Shown here: piece after piece, positions 62,106 to 64,000 of the stretch | Layout: every line of letters begins with the position of its first letter | How positions within the stretch are numbered: position 1 is the stretch's first letter | NCBI GenBank assembly: GCA_964036275.1 | Contig: OZ038437.1 | Location: forward strand, 1,554,501 to 1,618,500 | DNA from: Litoditis marina | Lineage: Eukaryota; Nematoda; Chromadorea; Rhabditida; Rhabditidae | DNA length: 64,000 bases | Direction: 5' to 3' | The notes under the pieces: generated by a model | The model's input: the letters and a program-made list of their open reading frames with translations, nothing else | Told to the model about the DNA's origin: nothing | The model's database searches: none | Program-made: the position numbers and the translations under genes

Positions 62106-63873
62106 GACGGAGAGAAGGAAGAGAGGGTGGTGCCTCATTCTCACAACATCGATGGCGGAAACAATGGGACTGATTTCTACCACAGGTGTCCGGATCGAAC
62201 GCGCAAGATTCGCTTGCAAATCGGTCTAACTTTAATTTGTCGTATTATTTCTCATACTTGGCACTAGTAGCCTGTCAAGTATTAATTCAGGAAAGCTGAA
62301 CATGTTCTATGTTCAAATTTCCTATCTGTGGCGACCAGGCGTGCAGTAACCGTGAGGAAGTTATTGTTAGCTACACGCAGTGCACAACTCCTTGATGCCG
62401 GATTCAACTAGCCGGAGTTCCCATCCTATGAAGACGCCTAAACATGTGCCTTGAGCACACTAGTCTGGCTGAAGCTATAGTTGATTCTTTCTCTCACCCC
62501 ATGTTTAAGTACGGCCGTACGACGCTTACATCACACTTCTCTCTGGAAAGTTAGACAAAGACTCTATCTCCGGGGAGCACGTGTTCCAAAATGGCGGCGA
62601 CTGTGATAGGCACAGGCTGTCGGGACATGTCGAAAGTGGACCGACGACCCTACGTCGGACGCGGTCCGGTGATGTAGCACAATGATGTTAAATGATTAGC
62701 TGTCTCGGACTGGTCGAGCAGTTTACATATCTACGACTCCCGACGCAACGATGAATGGTGTGGAAAGGTAACATCAGCGGGATGTTTCCTATCCATTTGG
62801 TCAAGTTTTTGGTAGTAACATACAAAATGTCATTACGATTCATGTCACGATCATTTGAAAAGAAAACGCAATGTAGTTTTTTTTCTCATTCAATGGTCAC
62901 CGATGCTAGGAAGCATTGTGTGAAGACCATTTTTGACGTCATAGGCCACCACACGCACACGCTACTAAATTTGTTTGTTGTTATGTGCGGCTCACCACGC
63001 ATACATACGCTCCGAATGAAGTAAAGCCACCAATTTTGTTTAGTTAAGTTATAGTAGAATAGTCACGCTACGCTAAGAATATCACGCCTATATAGAAACT
63101 CGCGCGGTGTTAACACGCTGCTGTGAAGCACGATTCGAGAGCCCGAGAAGGCTACATGTGGTCTTAATATTTCTCGCTGTGAGAATAACTCTTTCAATGA
63201 CATCTTGATATCACGGTCGACACGTTTAGTAAAGCTGCACGCCGAACAGTTCGAAGTTAGCATAATGTAACGCATCACACCTCATTCGTAATAGACGTTC
63301 GATTCACATACGCTTTGGGAATAACGCCGAACGATTGAATTGATGATTGAAATATACGCGGCGTCACTAATGTGTAAAATGACAAGTCAACCTTTTTTGG
63401 ACGCCACACAATAACGCTCTAAAAAACGTAATAACTTGTTACAAACTTTTGTTCGGCTGAGGTGTTCTGCACCAGTCACCACGATAAAACCTATACGATG
63501 TCACTTCACTTGTTACGATAAAAATGTGTAAGTTTCGCCACGCTCACAAATATGCTCATTGCAGATTCGCGATGCTACGAGGATCGTCTCAATCACGCAG
63601 CTACGCCGAGGGAAACGAAAGCAAGAAGTGTCTTCATGATAATATTGTGATTTATATTTTGATAATTTTTATAGATTTTTACAAAACGCACGCACCTAGT
63701 TCCAGTATGCTGAAACACAAAATGACTCGCAGATTAGTGATACGCCATACGCAAGTTTTCTCTCGCAGCCTGGGAATGTCGCGTCGCGCGACTGCTGCCA
63801 TAATTACGATAGACAAATCTCACCAGAGTTTTTCCACACACGTGTACATACGAATTCTCTCGTGGCTCGGGAA

Positions 63874-64000
63874 TGTCGCGACAGGCGACAGCTTTAATAT
63901 ATACGATTCAAACGCGCGCCATAACAAGACGCGTCAACGCTACGATTGGCGCGAACGCGGTGCTTTGCCGCGCTGCAAAGTTTGATAATTTTAGGATCAC
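63874..64000 (+). repeat. 127-bp direct repeat, right copy (window edge)
   Basis: Identical to 59828-59954; cut by the end of the window. Confidence 0.95.

Larger units (their letters stand above)
59955..63873. other. ACG/ACGC-rich region between the direct repeats
   Basis: Many TTACGC, TACGCT and AACGC words give this stretch a look unlike the rest of the window. It holds tandem repeats at 61718-62105, a GTGGTTC...GAACCAC hairpin at 61102-61139 with a weaker copy at 61213-61244, and two weak exon candidates. No gene could be assembled. Confidence 0.55.

Overview
The window looks like nuclear DNA of a nematode, most like Caenorhabditis. The reasons are: short coding exons joined by GT...TTTCAG introns, trans-splice-type TTTTCAG acceptors just before start codons, a pepsin-like protease of the nematode ASP type, AT-rich intergenic DNA, and very dense small inverted-repeat elements. 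No prokaryotic organisation is present. I reconstructed genes exon by exon from splice sites and reading phase; no transcript data were available.

Layout. (1) 714-6218, plus strand: a complete 13-exon secreted aspartic protease (425 aa), with decayed copies of its own promoter and exon 1 around it and one GC-AG intron. (2) 6.24-13.5 kb: no confident gene; tandem and inverted repeats and long CT/GA tracts, with one doubtful exon near 10.6 kb. (3) 13557-18120, plus: the 3' part of a single-pass membrane protein gene; its last intron holds a hAT-type element with a perfect 8-bp target duplication. (4) 19440-22523 and 23464-26695, plus: two tandem paralogous genes for small hydrophilic proteins (104 and 131 aa) of unknown function. 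(5) 27236-38699, minus: a complete 24-exon cation-chloride cotransporter of the SLC12 Na-K-Cl branch (942 aa), convergent with gene 4. (6) 38.7-49.4 kb: a second hAT copy of the same length (711 bp), a Thr/Pro-rich 4 x 144-bp repeat ORF, a 200-N assembly gap in a CT tract, and a 189-bp satellite. (7) 49430-56372, plus: a 9-exon gene for a secreted or membrane-tethered glycoprotein (349 aa) I do not recognise. (8) 56.4-59.8 kb: repeats only. (9) 59828-64000: a region visibly rich in ACG/ACGC, bounded by a 127-bp identical direct repeat 4046 bp apart, with ~100-bp tandem repeats and two weak exon candidates.

The genes do not form an obvious pathway. The protease and the glycoprotein are secretory, the cotransporter and the gene at 13.6-18.1 kb are integral membrane proteins, and the tandem pair lacks signal peptides. 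Most of the remaining DNA is repeat: at least six families of short inverted-repeat elements, one of which carries a tRNA-like A-box/B-box segment and twice abuts a splice donor.
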